From NCBI GenBank assembly GCA_965221845.1, contig OZ244919.1:1860001-1924000 (forward strand): a DNA stretch of 64,000 nt, read 5' to 3'. A model generated the notes under the pieces. The model saw only the letters and a list, made by a program, of their open reading frames with translations. It was not told where the DNA came from and did not search any database. Source of the DNA: JAJEFO01 sp965221845 (lineage in GTDB: Bacteria; Pseudomonadota; Alphaproteobacteria; Rhodobacterales; Rhodobacteraceae). The first letter of the stretch is position 1; each line of letters starts with the position of its first letter. The position numbers and the translations under genes are program-made. Shown one piece after another: positions 54,457 through 62,810 of this stretch.

Positions 54457-55415
54457 GAGCTTGACCTAAAATGTGGATGGCCTCCCCCCAGACGTGGTAT
54501 TTCCCTGTCAGAGGCAAACCAGACAAGGAGGACACAATGGCCTGGGACGAGACCACCCGCGAAGAGCATGACCGCAAGTCGGAGCGATATGAAACCGACC
54601 TGACCGACGAGGAATGGCTTCTGGTCGAGCCGCTGCTTCCGGCCCCGGCGAAGCTTGGCCGCCGCCGGACGACCGACCTGCGCGAGACGTTCAATGCGAT
54701 CCAGTACATGCTGGCCACGGGATGCCAGTGGCGGGCGATTCCCAAGTGCTTTCCGCCCTTTACGACGGTACAGAACCACTTCTACGCGTGGCGCGACAAC
54801 GGCGTCCTGGAACGGATGCTGGACGTGCTGCGCACGCTGGGCCGTGCGCAGGCGGGGCGCGAGGCGCAGCCGACGGCGGCCGCGATCGACAGCCAGTCGG
54901 TGAAGACGACGGAGGCGGGCGGGCCGGCGGGTTGCGACGCGGGCAAGAAGGTCAAGGGGCGCAAGCGGCGCCTGACGGTGGACGTCGAGGGGTTCCCGAT
55001 CGCGCTCCGGGTGCACGAGGCGGACGTGCAGGACCGGGACGGGGCGCCGGCCGTCATCCTGGCGATGCTGGAGAAGGCGCCGCAGGTGACGAAGCTGTGG
55101 GCGGACGGCGGCTACGCGGGTCCGAAGCTCGAGGCCGCGCTGGCGGCGCACGGCCTGGGGTCGATCGTCGAGATCGTCCAGCGGCCCAGGGAAACAAGGG
55201 GCTTCACGGTCCTGTACCGCCGCTGGGTGGTGGAGCGGACCTTCGCGTGGATGTCGCGGTGCCGGCGTCTGGCGAAGGACTTCGAGCGGACGCTGGAGAG
55301 TTCGCTGGCCTGGGCGCAGCTCGCGGCGTGCCGGTTCCTGATGCGGCGGGTGGCGCGGGGCCAGGCGGCTGGAATCTCTTAACATATTGATATTATTGAA
55401 TTATGATTCAAGCTC
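54457..55415 (+). mobile_element. IS5-family element (IS1031-like), copy A
   Basis: 959 bp, ends GAGCTTGACC and TTCAAGCTC (8-bp inverted repeat GAGCTTGA), flanked by TCA (54454-54456 and 55416-55418). The TNA-type target fits the IS1031 group. It lies inside the left inverted repeat of cassette 2. Confidence 0.8.
54537..55382 (+). CDS. IS5-family transposase, copy A (intact)
   Basis: A 281-residue single-frame transposase beginning MAWDETTREEHDRKSERYET. Motifs are 'LTDEEWLLVEPLLPAPAKLG', 'ATGCQWRAIPKCFPPFTTVQ', first Asp in 'AAAIDSQSVKTTEAGG', second Asp in 'KLWADGGYAGPKLE', and Glu in 'WVVERTFAWMSRCRRLAKDF' (YREK-type region). The start has AAGGAGGA upstream. No damage is seen, so it could mobilise both tandem copies. 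Confidence 0.9.
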   Translation: MAWDETTREEHDRKSERYETDLTDEEWLLVEPLLPAPAKLGRRRTTDLRETFNAIQYMLATGCQWRAIPKCFPPFTTVQNHFYAWRDNGVLERMLDVLRTLGRAQAGREAQPTAAAIDSQSVKTTEAGGPAGCDAGKKVKGRKRRLTVDVEGFPIALRVHEADVQDRDGAPAVILAMLEKAPQVTKLWADGGYAGPKLEAALAAHGLGSIVEIVQRPRETRGFTVLYRRWVVERTFAWMSRCRRLAKDFERTLESSLAWAQLAACRFLMRRVARGQAAGIS

Positions 55416-55418
55416 TCA

Positions 55419-56377
55419 GAGCTTGACCTAAAATGTGGATGGCCTCCCCCAGATGTGGCATTTCCCTGTCAGAGGCAAACCAGACAAGGAGGACACAATG
55501 GCCTGGGACGAGACCACCCGCGAAGAGCATGACCGCAAGTCGGAGCGATATGAAACCGACCTGACCGACGAGGAATGGCTTCTGGTCTAGCCGCTGCTTC
55601 CGGCCCCGGCGAAGCCTGGCCGCCGCCGGACGACCGACCTGCGCGAGACGTCCGACGCGATCCAGTACATGCTGGCCACGGGATGCCAGTGGCGGGCGAT
55701 TCCCAAGTGCTTTCCGCCCTCTGCGACCGTCCAGAACCACTCCTGCGCGTGGCGCGACAACGGCGTCCTGGAACGGATGCTGGACGCGCTGCGCACGCTG
55801 GGCCGCGCGCAGGCGGGGCGTTCCCCCGAGCCGACGGCGGCCGCGATCGACAGCCAGTCGGTGAAGACGACGGAGGCGGGCGGGCCGGCGGGTTGCGACG
55901 CGGGCAGGAAGGCCAGGGGGCAGGAAGCGGCACCTGACGGTGGACGTCGAGGGGTTTCCGATCGCGCTCCGGGTGCACGAGGCGGACGTGCAGGACCGGG
56001 ACGGGGCGCCGGCCGTCATCCTGGCGATGCTGGAGAAGGCGCCGCAGGTGACGAAGCTGTGGGCGGACGGCGGCTACGCGGGTCCGAAGCTCGAGGCCGC
56101 GCTGGCGGAGCACGGCCTGGGGTCGATCGTCGAGATCGTCCAGCGGCCCAGGGAAACAAGGGGTTTCACGGTCCTGTACCGCCGCTGGGTGGTGGAGCGG
56201 ACCTTCGCGTGGATGTCGCGGTGCCGGCGTCTGGCGAAGGACTTCGAGCGGACGCTGGAGAGTTCGCTGGCCTGGGCGCAGCTCGCGGCGTGCCGGTTCC
56301 TGATGCGGCGGGTGGCGCGGGGCCAGGCGGCTGGAATCTCTTAACATATTGATATTATTGAATTATGATTCAAGCTC
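55419..56377 (+). mobile_element. IS5-family element (IS1031-like), copy B in tandem
   Basis: 959 bp, same ends as copy A and same orientation, separated from it by a single shared TCA (55416-55418) and followed by TCA (56378-56380). Internal sequence is slightly diverged from copy A. Confidence 0.8.
55498..56344 (+). pseudogene. IS5-family transposase, copy B (nonsense and frameshift)
   Basis: Starts like copy A, but codon 31 is TAG (55588-55590) where copy A has GAG in 'LLVEPLLP', and a one-base shift occurs near 55915-55925 ('GRKARGQEAA' instead of 'GKKVKGRKRR'). From 55940 on the sequence again matches copy A to the end ('MDVEGFPIALRVHEADVQDR'). Inactive by itself; it could be moved in trans by copy A. 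Confidence 0.85.
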
Positions 56378-56454
56378 TCAGTTGAGATTTATCCTTTCCC
56401 TGCGACAGCAAAGACTGTAGGGTAGGAGGAGCAACATAACTGTAGGAATTCTCC

Positions 56455-57197
56455 ATGCTTCATCACCCCCCCCCCCCACCCCCAATAGCATTCGAGCACG
56501 GCTTGCCGTCGCAGCACTGATCGCCGCGCTGGCGGCCCTGACGCTGGCCCTGCCCGCGACGGCGCAGGTGGATTACACACCCATTCGAGGCAAGACGGGA
56601 GGCAGTGCCTGCCCATCGGGCGTGTCGGAAAAGCAACCGGCAAGACTTAGCGTCACACGACCGGAACCCGGCGCAACCTCGGTCACCCTGAACACGAATC
56701 AATTGCTTCTGTCTTGGCTCCAAAAAGCCACATCAAGACCGTTGAACGCAAGTTTCTCCGTTGTCATTCGAATCTATGACGATGAGGGTAATATCAGCAG
56801 AACTGAGAGTCTTGGAACTGCTACCGCCGACAGTCCCATCGCGAGGCGAGCCACCACCATTACCAACCTGAATCCGGGAGAATCCTATAACGGGGACATT
56901 GTGGTAGCCTTGGAAGGCGGCCAATCTTCAACCATAGCAACCTCCTGCTTCCGGATGGGTCCCAGCCTGAACTACGGTCAGCAGGAAGGCTTTGACCTCG
57001 GGACGGACCCGCTCGGGGCGACCGGCTGCTTTGCCATTGGTGGCGCGCGCCTGGGCGGTGGCATGGGGGCGGTCCGGGCCTGCCAGTGCGGGGCGCGGAA
57101 CTCTTCCGGCCAGTGGGCCCGGACGGACAGCGCGGACGGCTACGAATACATGCTCCCCGCCGATCGCCGGGCCGCGCTGGGCTGCACCACGAACTGA
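56455..57197 (+). CDS. Secreted FN3-like protein of cassette 2, out of frame by one base at C12
   Basis: ATG 56455, with AGGA seven bases upstream, is followed by CTTCATCA and the C12 run. In the present sequence that frame stops at 56520. The protein frame, one base over, encodes 'NSIRARLAVAALIAALAALT' and 'LALPATAQVDYTPIRGKTGG', a clear signal peptide cleaved at ATA-QV, and has no ATG of its own upstream. With one more C (C13) the two join in a 247-residue protein. The mature part has a fibronectin III-like domain ('SVTLNTNQLLLSWLQKA', 'FSVVIRIYDDEGNISRTESL', 'TTITNLNPGESYNGDIVVAL') and a C-terminal region with six cysteines in all ('GCFAIGGARLGGGMGAVRAC', 'LGCTTN'). GTG 56568 is an unlikely start because it would lose the signal peptide. 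Confidence 0.65.
56466..56477 (+). repeat. Homopolymer run C12 at the start of the cassette 2 gene
   Basis: Twelve C, then A and five more C, three codons after ATG 56455. Length change by one base switches the signal-peptide frame on or off, the layout of a phase-variable gene. Confidence 0.9.
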
Positions 57198-57201
57198 CGG
57201 G

Positions 57202-57228
57202 GCCGCGAGGCGGCTGCCGCCTCGCGGC
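57202..57228 (+). terminator. GC-rich hairpin after the cassette 2 gene
   Basis: GCCGCGAGGCGGC and its perfect complement GCCGCCTCGCGGC, separated by one T (loop bases open from the stem), four bases after the stop codon. No T run follows, so it may be a protective or weak terminator structure. Confidence 0.5.
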
Positions 57229-57322
57229 TGCTGGACCCGTCCGGCAAGCCCGGAACAGGGGCAGTCCGGCGGGCCGCCCTTCTCCCGGTCGGGTCCTGCA
57301 ATGTTCAAACTGAGACACTGCC

Positions 57323-57330
57323 GTCGCTCG
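57323..57330 (+). repeat. Right direct repeat flanking cassette 2
   Basis: GTCGCTCG, identical to 54437-54444. Confidence 0.7.
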
Positions 57331-57459
57331 AACCGCCTTGCGGAACATGTCGCCATGGGCGATCATGCACACGTGCCCACCTCAGATGGCCTCGACGCAC
57401 GGGATTGCGAAGGCTTCTGCCGCGCCTTAGGCTTCGGGACGCGAATCCAGGAATCACCG

Positions 57460-59187
57460 ATGCGTCTCGCCTTGTTGACCCCGTTGCTGTTGCTTCTCAT
57501 GTCGGCCGGCACCCCGCCTGCAACGGCCGGCGTGACGGCCGATGCAGGAAGCTACCTTGCCGGCCGGTCGGCCTTCAAGGCGAACGACTACGGCGCGGCG
57601 GCCGAGCATTTCGCCGAAGCGCTGGCCAGCGATCCGGCCAATCTTGCGCTGCTCGAAAGCGCAGGCGCCGCATTCCTCAGCCTTGGCGATCTCGAGGGCG
57701 CCGCGAGGGTGATGGAGCGCATCCGCGCGTCAGGCGACAGCAGCCAGGCCGCAAGCCTGGTCCTTCTGGGAAAAGCCGCGCAAGACAACGACTGGACGGG
57801 CCTTCTCGATGCACTGGCCGGCGGTCTCTCTGTCGGGCCGCTGTTTGACTCCCTGGCCAGGCCTTGGGCCAAGTTCGGAGCTGGGCGCATGACGGAAGCG
57901 CTCGCAGCCTTTGACGAGGTGGCGGAGTCCGGCAACGAGTCCACCCGCATCTTCGGGCTCTACCACAAGGCGCTCGCCCTCGCTTCGGCCGGCGACTTCG
58001 AAGGGGCGGCGCACATCCTGTCAGGCGACGCCGGCCTGGTGCTGCGCCTCCCCCGGCGCGGGATCGTGGCCTATGCGGAGGTTCTCAGCCAGCTTCAACG
58101 CAACGGCGATGCCCTGGACCTTGTCGCGCAAGGCCGGGATTCCCTGTTGGGCGATCCGTATCTCGAGGACCTGCGCGCCCGTCTTGAAGCGGGCTTGACG
58201 ATACCGTTCAGCATCGCGCGCAACGCGGAAGACGGGCTGGCGGAAGTCTACTATTCCATCGCCAGCGTGCTGCGCCAGGAACCCCAAAGGGGCTACACGC
58301 TCCTCTACGCCAGAATGGCCGCGGCATTGCGCCCCGGCCACATCGACGCGCTGCTGCTGGCGGCGGCACTGCTGGAGCAGCTGGGGCAGCACGGCCTTGC
58401 CATCGAAATCTATGACCAGGTCCCGCGAGACCATCCGGAGTTCCACGCGGCCGCGCTTGGACGGGCCGAGGCGCTCCGCCAGACAGGCGAGGAGGATGCG
58501 GCCATCGAGGTGCTGCAGCGGCTGGCCGAAAGCAGCGCCCACCTGCTTCAGGCTCATGTCGCGCTCGGCGACCTGCTTCGCGAGCTTGACCGGTTCGAGG
58601 AATCGAAGGCGCCCTACGACAGGGCCATTTCCATGATCGACGAGCCGGCGGAGCGGCACTGGATCATCTACTTCACCCGAGGCGTCGCGCACGAGCGCAC
58701 CGGCGAGTGGGACCAGGCCGAGGCGGACTTCAGGAAGGCGCTCGAGCTCAGGCCGGACCAGCCGACGGTCCTGAACTATCTGGGCTATTCGCTGCTCGAA
58801 CGGCAGACGCACCTCGAGGAGGCGCTTGCCCTGATCCGGCGCGCGATCGAGCAGCGCCCGGACGCCGGGCACATCATCGACTCGCTCGGATGGGGCCTCT
58901 ATCGCCTCGGCCGGCACGAGGAGGCGGTCAAGCACATGGAACGTGCGGCCGAACGCTTGCCGACCGACCCGATCGTGAATGACCATCTCGGCGACGTCTA
59001 CTGGGCCGTCGGCCGTCATCGCGAGGCGGAGTTCCAGTGGCATCGCGCCCTTTCGTTCATAACCGACGAAACGGACCCGAGCGACGTCGACCCGGAACGC
59101 ATCCGCCGCAAGCTTGAGATCGGCCTCGACGCCGTCCTCGCCGAAGAGGGCGCGCCTCCGCTGGACGTGGCGAATGACGGCGGTTGA
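57460..59187 (+). CDS. Secreted or periplasmic TPR-repeat protein
   Basis: A 575-residue protein with signal peptide MRLALLTPLLLLLMSAGTPP (cleavage near ATAG) and many tetratricopeptide repeats, clearest at 'AFKANDYGAAAEHFAEALAS', 'ERTGEWDQAEADFRKALELR', 'LNYLGYSLLERQTHLEEALA' and 'IIDSLGWGLYRLGRHEEAVK'. The last two motifs are typical of the alphaproteobacterial TPR proteins placed before ispE. TPRs bind proteins; a role in envelope complexes is likely but not specific. ATG 57460 begins the signal peptide. It overlaps ispE by 14 bases, so the two are coupled. Confidence 0.88.
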   Translation: MRLALLTPLLLLLMSAGTPPATAGVTADAGSYLAGRSAFKANDYGAAAEHFAEALASDPANLALLESAGAAFLSLGDLEGAARVMERIRASGDSSQAASLVLLGKAAQDNDWTGLLDALAGGLSVGPLFDSLARPWAKFGAGRMTEALAAFDEVAESGNESTRIFGLYHKALALASAGDFEGAAHILSGDAGLVLRLPRRGIVAYAEVLSQLQRNGDALDLVAQGRDSLLGDPYLEDLRARLEAGLTIPFSIARNAEDGLAEVYYSIASVLRQEPQRGYTLLYARMAAALRPGHIDALLLAAALLEQLGQHGLAIEIYDQVPRDHPEFHAAALGRAEALRQTGEEDAAIEVLQRLAESSAHLLQAHVALGDLLRELDRFEESKAPYDRAISMIDEPAERHWIIYFTRGVAHERTGEWDQAEADFRKALELRPDQPTVLNYLGYSLLERQTHLEEALALIRRAIEQRPDAGHIIDSLGWGLYRLGRHEEAVKHMERAAERLPTDPIVNDHLGDVYWAVGRHREAEFQWHRALSFITDETDPSDVDPERIRRKLEIGLDAVLAEEGAPPLDVANDGG

Positions 59188-60049
59188 GGTCGCCGCCCCG
59201 GCCAAGGTCAACCTGACGCTCCACGTTACCGGACAGCGTGAGGACGGCTATCACCTGATCGACTCGCTCGTCGCGTTCGCCCCGGTTCACGACCGCGTTG
59301 TCATCACGAGCGGACCCGCCCTGGAACTGGCGGTGACCGGGCCCGAGGCGGCACTGGTCCCGGCCGGCATGCAGAACCTTGCATTGAAGGCGGCCGCTCT
59401 CGTGCAGCGCGGCGCAGGCACATCCCTGCTTCTTGACAAGCGCCTGCCGGTTGCGGCGGGCGTCGGGGGAGGTTCCGCGGACGCGGCGGCGGTGCTCAGG
59501 GGGCTGACGGCACGTCAAGATGGCCCGCCCGCCGACGCGCGCAACGCCCTCGCCCTGGGCGCGGACCTCCCGATGTGTCTTGAATGCAGGCCCTGCCGAG
59601 CGGGCGGGGTCGGCGAGGAGATCACCTTCGTCGACCTGCCGTCGCTTCCGGTCTTGCTGGTCAACCCGCGAATCCCCTTGTCGACGGCCCAGGTCTTCGC
59701 CGGACTGGGAGAAGGGAGCGGCGAGCCAATGCCCGGCAACCTGCCGCCGGCCCGGGACGTGCCTGGCGTCATCGAATGGCTGTCGGCGCAGCGCAACGAC
59801 CTGGAGCCGGCCGCGATGGACGCAGCGCCGGTGATCGCGGACGTGCTCGCGCTGCTGCGCGCGAGCCCGGGCTGCGGCCTGGCGCGCGTGTCAGGATCGG
59901 GCGCGACATGCTTCGGGCTCTTCGACGACGAGCGGCTTGCGCGCGACGCGCAAGCCAGGATCGCGGCACGCAATCCCGACTGGTGGCTCGCGTCCGGGGC
60001 GCTGGGGGACCAGTCCGAACTGGCCGCGCCGCGCGTCTCTCAGGGCTGA
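59174..60049 (+). CDS. ispE: 4-diphosphocytidyl-2-C-methyl-D-erythritol kinase
   Basis: GHMP kinase of the MEP isoprenoid pathway. The 291-residue protein starts MTAVEVAAPAKVNLTLHVTG, with substrate-binding 'DGYHLIDSLVAFAPVHDRVV', the ATP loop 'LPVAAGVGGGSADAAAVLRG' and 'ARVSGSGATCFGLFDDE'. 'LGADLPMCLECRPCRAGGVG' covers the conserved GADVP..L.....GIGE region. Convergent with ispB, joining isoprenoid precursor supply with quinone side-chain synthesis. Confidence 0.95.
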   Translation: MTAVEVAAPAKVNLTLHVTGQREDGYHLIDSLVAFAPVHDRVVITSGPALELAVTGPEAALVPAGMQNLALKAAALVQRGAGTSLLLDKRLPVAAGVGGGSADAAAVLRGLTARQDGPPADARNALALGADLPMCLECRPCRAGGVGEEITFVDLPSLPVLLVNPRIPLSTAQVFAGLGEGSGEPMPGNLPPARDVPGVIEWLSAQRNDLEPAAMDAAPVIADVLALLRASPGCGLARVSGSGATCFGLFDDERLARDAQARIAARNPDWWLASGALGDQSELAAPRVSQG

Positions 60050-60061
60050 CGTCGCGGCGCT

Positions 60062-61066
60062 TCAGACAAGGCGCACGACGACATATTCCGCCAGGTCATG
60101 CAGCATGTCGCGCAGCTCGTGGTCGGGCAGGCGCTCCAGGGCCTTCTTCGCCCTTTCCGACCAGCCCAGCGCCTCGTCCCGCGCCGCGACCGCCGCGCCG
60201 TGCCGGGCGATCAGCTCCCGCGCCTGTTCGAGGTCGCCGTCCCCCTGTTCGCCTCTCTCCATCGTGCGCCGCCAGAACGCGAGCTCCTCCGCGTCCGCAT
60301 TGGCGACGGCCTTGATCACCGGCAGTGTCAGCTTGCGCTCCCGGAAGTCGTTGCCCGGCTGCTTTCCGGTGGCCTCCGCATCCCCAAGGTAGTCAAGAAG
60401 GTCGTCAGCGATCTGGAACGCAATGCCGAAGGCGTTTCCGAACTCCCGAAGTGCGCCTGCCTGCCGCCCCGTTGCGCCTGCAACGATGCCGCCGACCTCC
60501 GCCGCCGCCGAAAAGAGCGCCGCCGTCTTCCCGCGAAGGATCCTCATGTGCATCTCCTCGGAAGTCGACAGGCTGGCCACCGCCGACAGCTGGAGAACCT
60601 CGCTTTCGGAAAGCATCGCGGCAGTGTCTGACAGGACGCCAAGCACCTGCAGGCTGCCGGTCTCGACCATCAGCTGGAACGATCTCGCAAACAGGTAGTC
60701 ACCGACCAGGACCGACGACTTGCTGTCCCAGAGGAGGTTTGCGGACGGGCGGCCGCGCCGCTGCCGGCTTTCGTCCACGACATCGTCGTGGAGGAGGGTT
60801 GCCGTATGGATGCACTCGACCGTCGCGGCCAGACGGTGATGGTCCTCTCCCCGGTAGCCGAAGATCCGCGCGACCGCGAGTGTCAGCATCGGACGCACGC
60901 GCTTGCCGCCTGCACCCACAAGATGCGCGGCAATCGCCGGGATGAGCGGCGCATTTCCTGAATGCATCCGCTCCCTGATCAGCTGGTCCATTGCTGCAAG
61001 ATCGTCTTGCAGCGCTTCCGCCAGAAGTTCGTACGGCCTTTCCGGGATGTGCGCATCGAGGCTCAT
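60062..61066 (-). CDS. ispB: Polyprenyl diphosphate synthase (octa/decaprenyl type)
   Basis: Makes the all-trans side chain of ubiquinone. The 334-residue protein has the first aspartate-rich motif in 'TATLLHDDVVDESRQRRGRP' (DDxxD) and the second in 'GIAFQIADDLLDYLGDAEAT', with 'GAGGKRVRPMLTLAVARIFG' for IPP binding. ATG 61066 was chosen over GTG 61069. Chain length (C40 or C50, the latter usual in Rhodobacterales) cannot be fixed by eye. It is divergent from the DUF2007 gene. Confidence 0.93.
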   Translation of the reverse strand: MSLDAHIPERPYELLAEALQDDLAAMDQLIRERMHSGNAPLIPAIAAHLVGAGGKRVRPMLTLAVARIFGYRGEDHHRLAATVECIHTATLLHDDVVDESRQRRGRPSANLLWDSKSSVLVGDYLFARSFQLMVETGSLQVLGVLSDTAAMLSESEVLQLSAVASLSTSEEMHMRILRGKTAALFSAAAEVGGIVAGATGRQAGALREFGNAFGIAFQIADDLLDYLGDAEATGKQPGNDFRERKLTLPVIKAVANADAEELAFWRRTMERGEQGDGDLEQARELIARHGAAVAARDEALGWSERAKKALERLPDHELRDMLHDLAEYVVVRLV

Positions 61067-61120
61067 CACACACTCGTCAGACGGGTCGACAAGCGGCCGG
61101 GTCTGCCATTACTTCGTTTC

Positions 61121-61336
61121 ATGAGAGAGCTCATGCGCACAAACGACCCGACCTTGATCGCCTTCGCGACGGCTCTCCTCGAGGGCGAGGATATAGACTG
61201 CTTCCAGATGGACGTCCATATGAGTGTTCTCGAAGGATCGATCGGAATCCTGCCGCGTCGGCTGATGGTGCATGACAGGGACTACTTCGCGGCCAGCAGG
61301 GTCCTGAAAGACAACGACCTGCCCGTCACGCCATGA
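61121..61336 (+). CDS. DUF2007 small protein
   Basis: A 71-residue protein: 'MRELMRTNDPTLIAFATALL', 'EGEDIDCFQMDVHMSVLEGS' and 'IGILPRRLMVHDRDYFAASR'. This is DUF2007, a small domain of unknown function sometimes called a putative signal transducing protein; H-M-S-V-L-E-G-S-I-G is its hallmark in alphaproteobacteria. It overlaps trmN6 by four bases (ATGA), the usual arrangement. Confidence 0.9.
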   Translation: MRELMRTNDPTLIAFATALLEGEDIDCFQMDVHMSVLEGSIGILPRRLMVHDRDYFAASRVLKDNDLPVTP

Positions 61337-62085
61337 GTGAAATCGTCGCGGACGCATTTCTGGGGGGCCGCCTGAGAATCCGCCAGACCGCGAGAGGATA
61401 CCGCGCCGGCTCCGACACGGTGTTCCTGGCGGCGGCGGTGCCCGCCTCGCCCGGCAATTCGGTCCTCGACCTCGGCACGGGCGCCGGAGCCGCCCTTCTT
61501 TGCCTGATGGCGCGGGTGCCGGCCCTGGTCGTGACAGGCATTGACCGCGACCCGGGCCACGTCGGCCTGGCCCGCGAAAATCTCGGCCTCAACCGCCTTG
61601 AAGGCACGGTTCTCGAGGCCGACATCGCGTGCATGCCCAAGAGCGTCACCTCTCGGCGGTTCGACCACGTGATGTTCAATCCGCCCTATTTTGACCGACG
61701 TGCCGGAAGCGCCTGCCGGGAGCCGGAGCGCGAGGCCGGCCGAAGCGGAGCGGGATCGACGGGCGACTGGATTGACGCGGGGCTGCGCCGCACGAGGCCT
61801 GGCGGCACACTGACGTTCATCCAGCGAATCGAGCATCTTCCACGCATGCTCGCGGCGGCCGGGACGCGGCTGGGAAACGTCCGCGTCCTTCCGATGCAGC
61901 CCAGGCGCTCCCGTCCGGCGAAACTGTTCATCCTGCAGGGCCGGAAGGGGTCGAAAGGCGCGTTTCGCCTGCTTCCGCCGATCATCCTGCATGAAGGCGA
62001 CCGCCATCTCGCGGACGGCAGCGGCTACACCGAGGCGGCAAACGCGGTCCTTCGTGACGCGGCGGGCCTCGTCCTCGGCGGGTGA
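61333..62085 (+). CDS. trmN6: tRNA1(Val) (adenine(37)-N6)-methyltransferase-like protein
   Basis: A 250-residue SAM-dependent N6-adenine methyltransferase. Motifs are 'RQTARGYRAGSDTVFLAAAV', SAM loop 'NSVLDLGTGAGAALLCLMAR', and the catalytic 'FDHVMFNPPYFDR' (NPPY). E. coli TrmN6 (YfiC) methylates A37 of tRNA1Val; the same substrate is inferred here. Part of a DUF2007-trmN6 operon. Confidence 0.88.
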   Translation: MSEIVADAFLGGRLRIRQTARGYRAGSDTVFLAAAVPASPGNSVLDLGTGAGAALLCLMARVPALVVTGIDRDPGHVGLARENLGLNRLEGTVLEADIACMPKSVTSRRFDHVMFNPPYFDRRAGSACREPEREAGRSGAGSTGDWIDAGLRRTRPGGTLTFIQRIEHLPRMLAAAGTRLGNVRVLPMQPRRSRPAKLFILQGRKGSKGAFRLLPPIILHEGDRHLADGSGYTEAANAVLRDAAGLVLGG

Positions 62086-62277
62086 TCGCATCACCAGGAC
62101 ACGACCCTGTGCAAACATCGCAAGGGCGGCGAAGGCAATGCGGCCCGGGTGCCCGGACCGCGTCCGGGCGCGACTGCGGCCCGGTTCGGCTCCCGGACGA
62201 CATTTTCCGGCCATCAGTGCGTGACATGAATCGCATTTCGTGCTCGACTGGCGTCATCCCGAGACGAGGAGAGGCAA

Positions 62278-62448
62278 ATGAGCTTGAGTTCGCATCTTCA
62301 GGAACTCCGCAAAAGGCATCAGGATCTTTCAACCGCGGTCGAGACGGCACAGCGCAGCCCTGCATGCGACGACCTGGCGATCACGGCACTCAAGAAGCAG
62401 AAGCTCAAGATCAAGGAGGAGATCGAGCGGCTCAGTCACCAGGCGTAG
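62278..62448 (+). CDS. DUF465 (YdcH-like) small protein
   Basis: A 56-residue helical protein with start MSLSSHLQELRKRHQDLSTA and end 'ALKKQKLKIKEEIERLSHQA', the signature of DUF465 (SSHL..L...H..L...V..A......DD..I..LKK.KL.LK.EI..L). ATG 62278 is preceded by GAGGAGAGG. Function unknown; two amphipathic helices are expected to form a hairpin or coiled coil. Confidence 0.9.
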   Translation: MSLSSHLQELRKRHQDLSTAVETAQRSPACDDLAITALKKQKLKIKEEIERLSHQA

Positions 62449-62792
62449 ACGACGCGCCTCGCGGCAGGAAGCGGCCGGCAAGAGGCTGGCACGTTGACCT
62501 CCCGCATGAACGCGACAGCGCCGTGCACGGATTCCACGGCCTCCGCGGGCTTGCCGCGACCATCGCCGGGGAGCGGCTCGAAGATCCCCCGAAGGCCGGC
62601 GACCTGCCGTCGGTCCATGCGAGGATCCGGGAAGACGGACGCCCCTGAGGTCGCCGATTTCCGGTCCATGAGCGATGACCGCATTTGCCTGACGACGGCA
62701 CGCGAACCGCAGGCCTCCTGACGAGGGCTGCGCGGGAATCCGCATGACCGGGCGGCGGGCCAGGCCATGTCAACGGCTTTCCGGCTGCCCCC
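62449..62792. other. Non-coding stretch between DUF465 and phaB
   Basis: No supported gene. Long open frames on the minus strand lack motifs. The genes on both sides end in this interval, so no promoter is required here. Confidence 0.5.
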
Positions 62793-62810
62793 GGCGGGCT
62801 TCAGCCCGCC
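62793..62810 (-). terminator. Hairpin directly after phaB
   Basis: GGCGGGCT / AGCCCGCC, a perfect 8-bp stem with a two-base centre, adjoining the phaB stop codon. There is no T run on the minus strand, so termination may be Rho-assisted. Confidence 0.45.

Larger units (their letters stand above)
54445..57322 (+). mobile_element. Cassette 2: non-autonomous element with secreted cargo, carrying two IS5-family copies
   Basis: Left end GGTAGTGTCTCA, continued after the two IS copies as GTTGAGATTTATCC. Right end, reverse complement from 57322, GGCAGTGTCTCAGTTTGAAC. Flanked by the 8-bp repeat GTCGCTCG. Subtracting both 959-bp IS copies and the two extra TCA triplets leaves 954 bp, close to cassette 1 (902 bp). 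The remaining content is one exported-protein gene with a C12 run near its start codon and a GC-rich hairpin at its end. The flanks may belong to an old minus-strand gene whose tail reads 'VMHAAPDTALRWLSRYMFG' (ending near 54240). Confidence 0.65.

Noticed and set aside
56568..57197. GTG 56568 as the true start of the cassette 2 gene
   Set aside because: It would begin after the signal-peptide cleavage site and leave a good signal peptide and ribosome-binding site unused just upstream.
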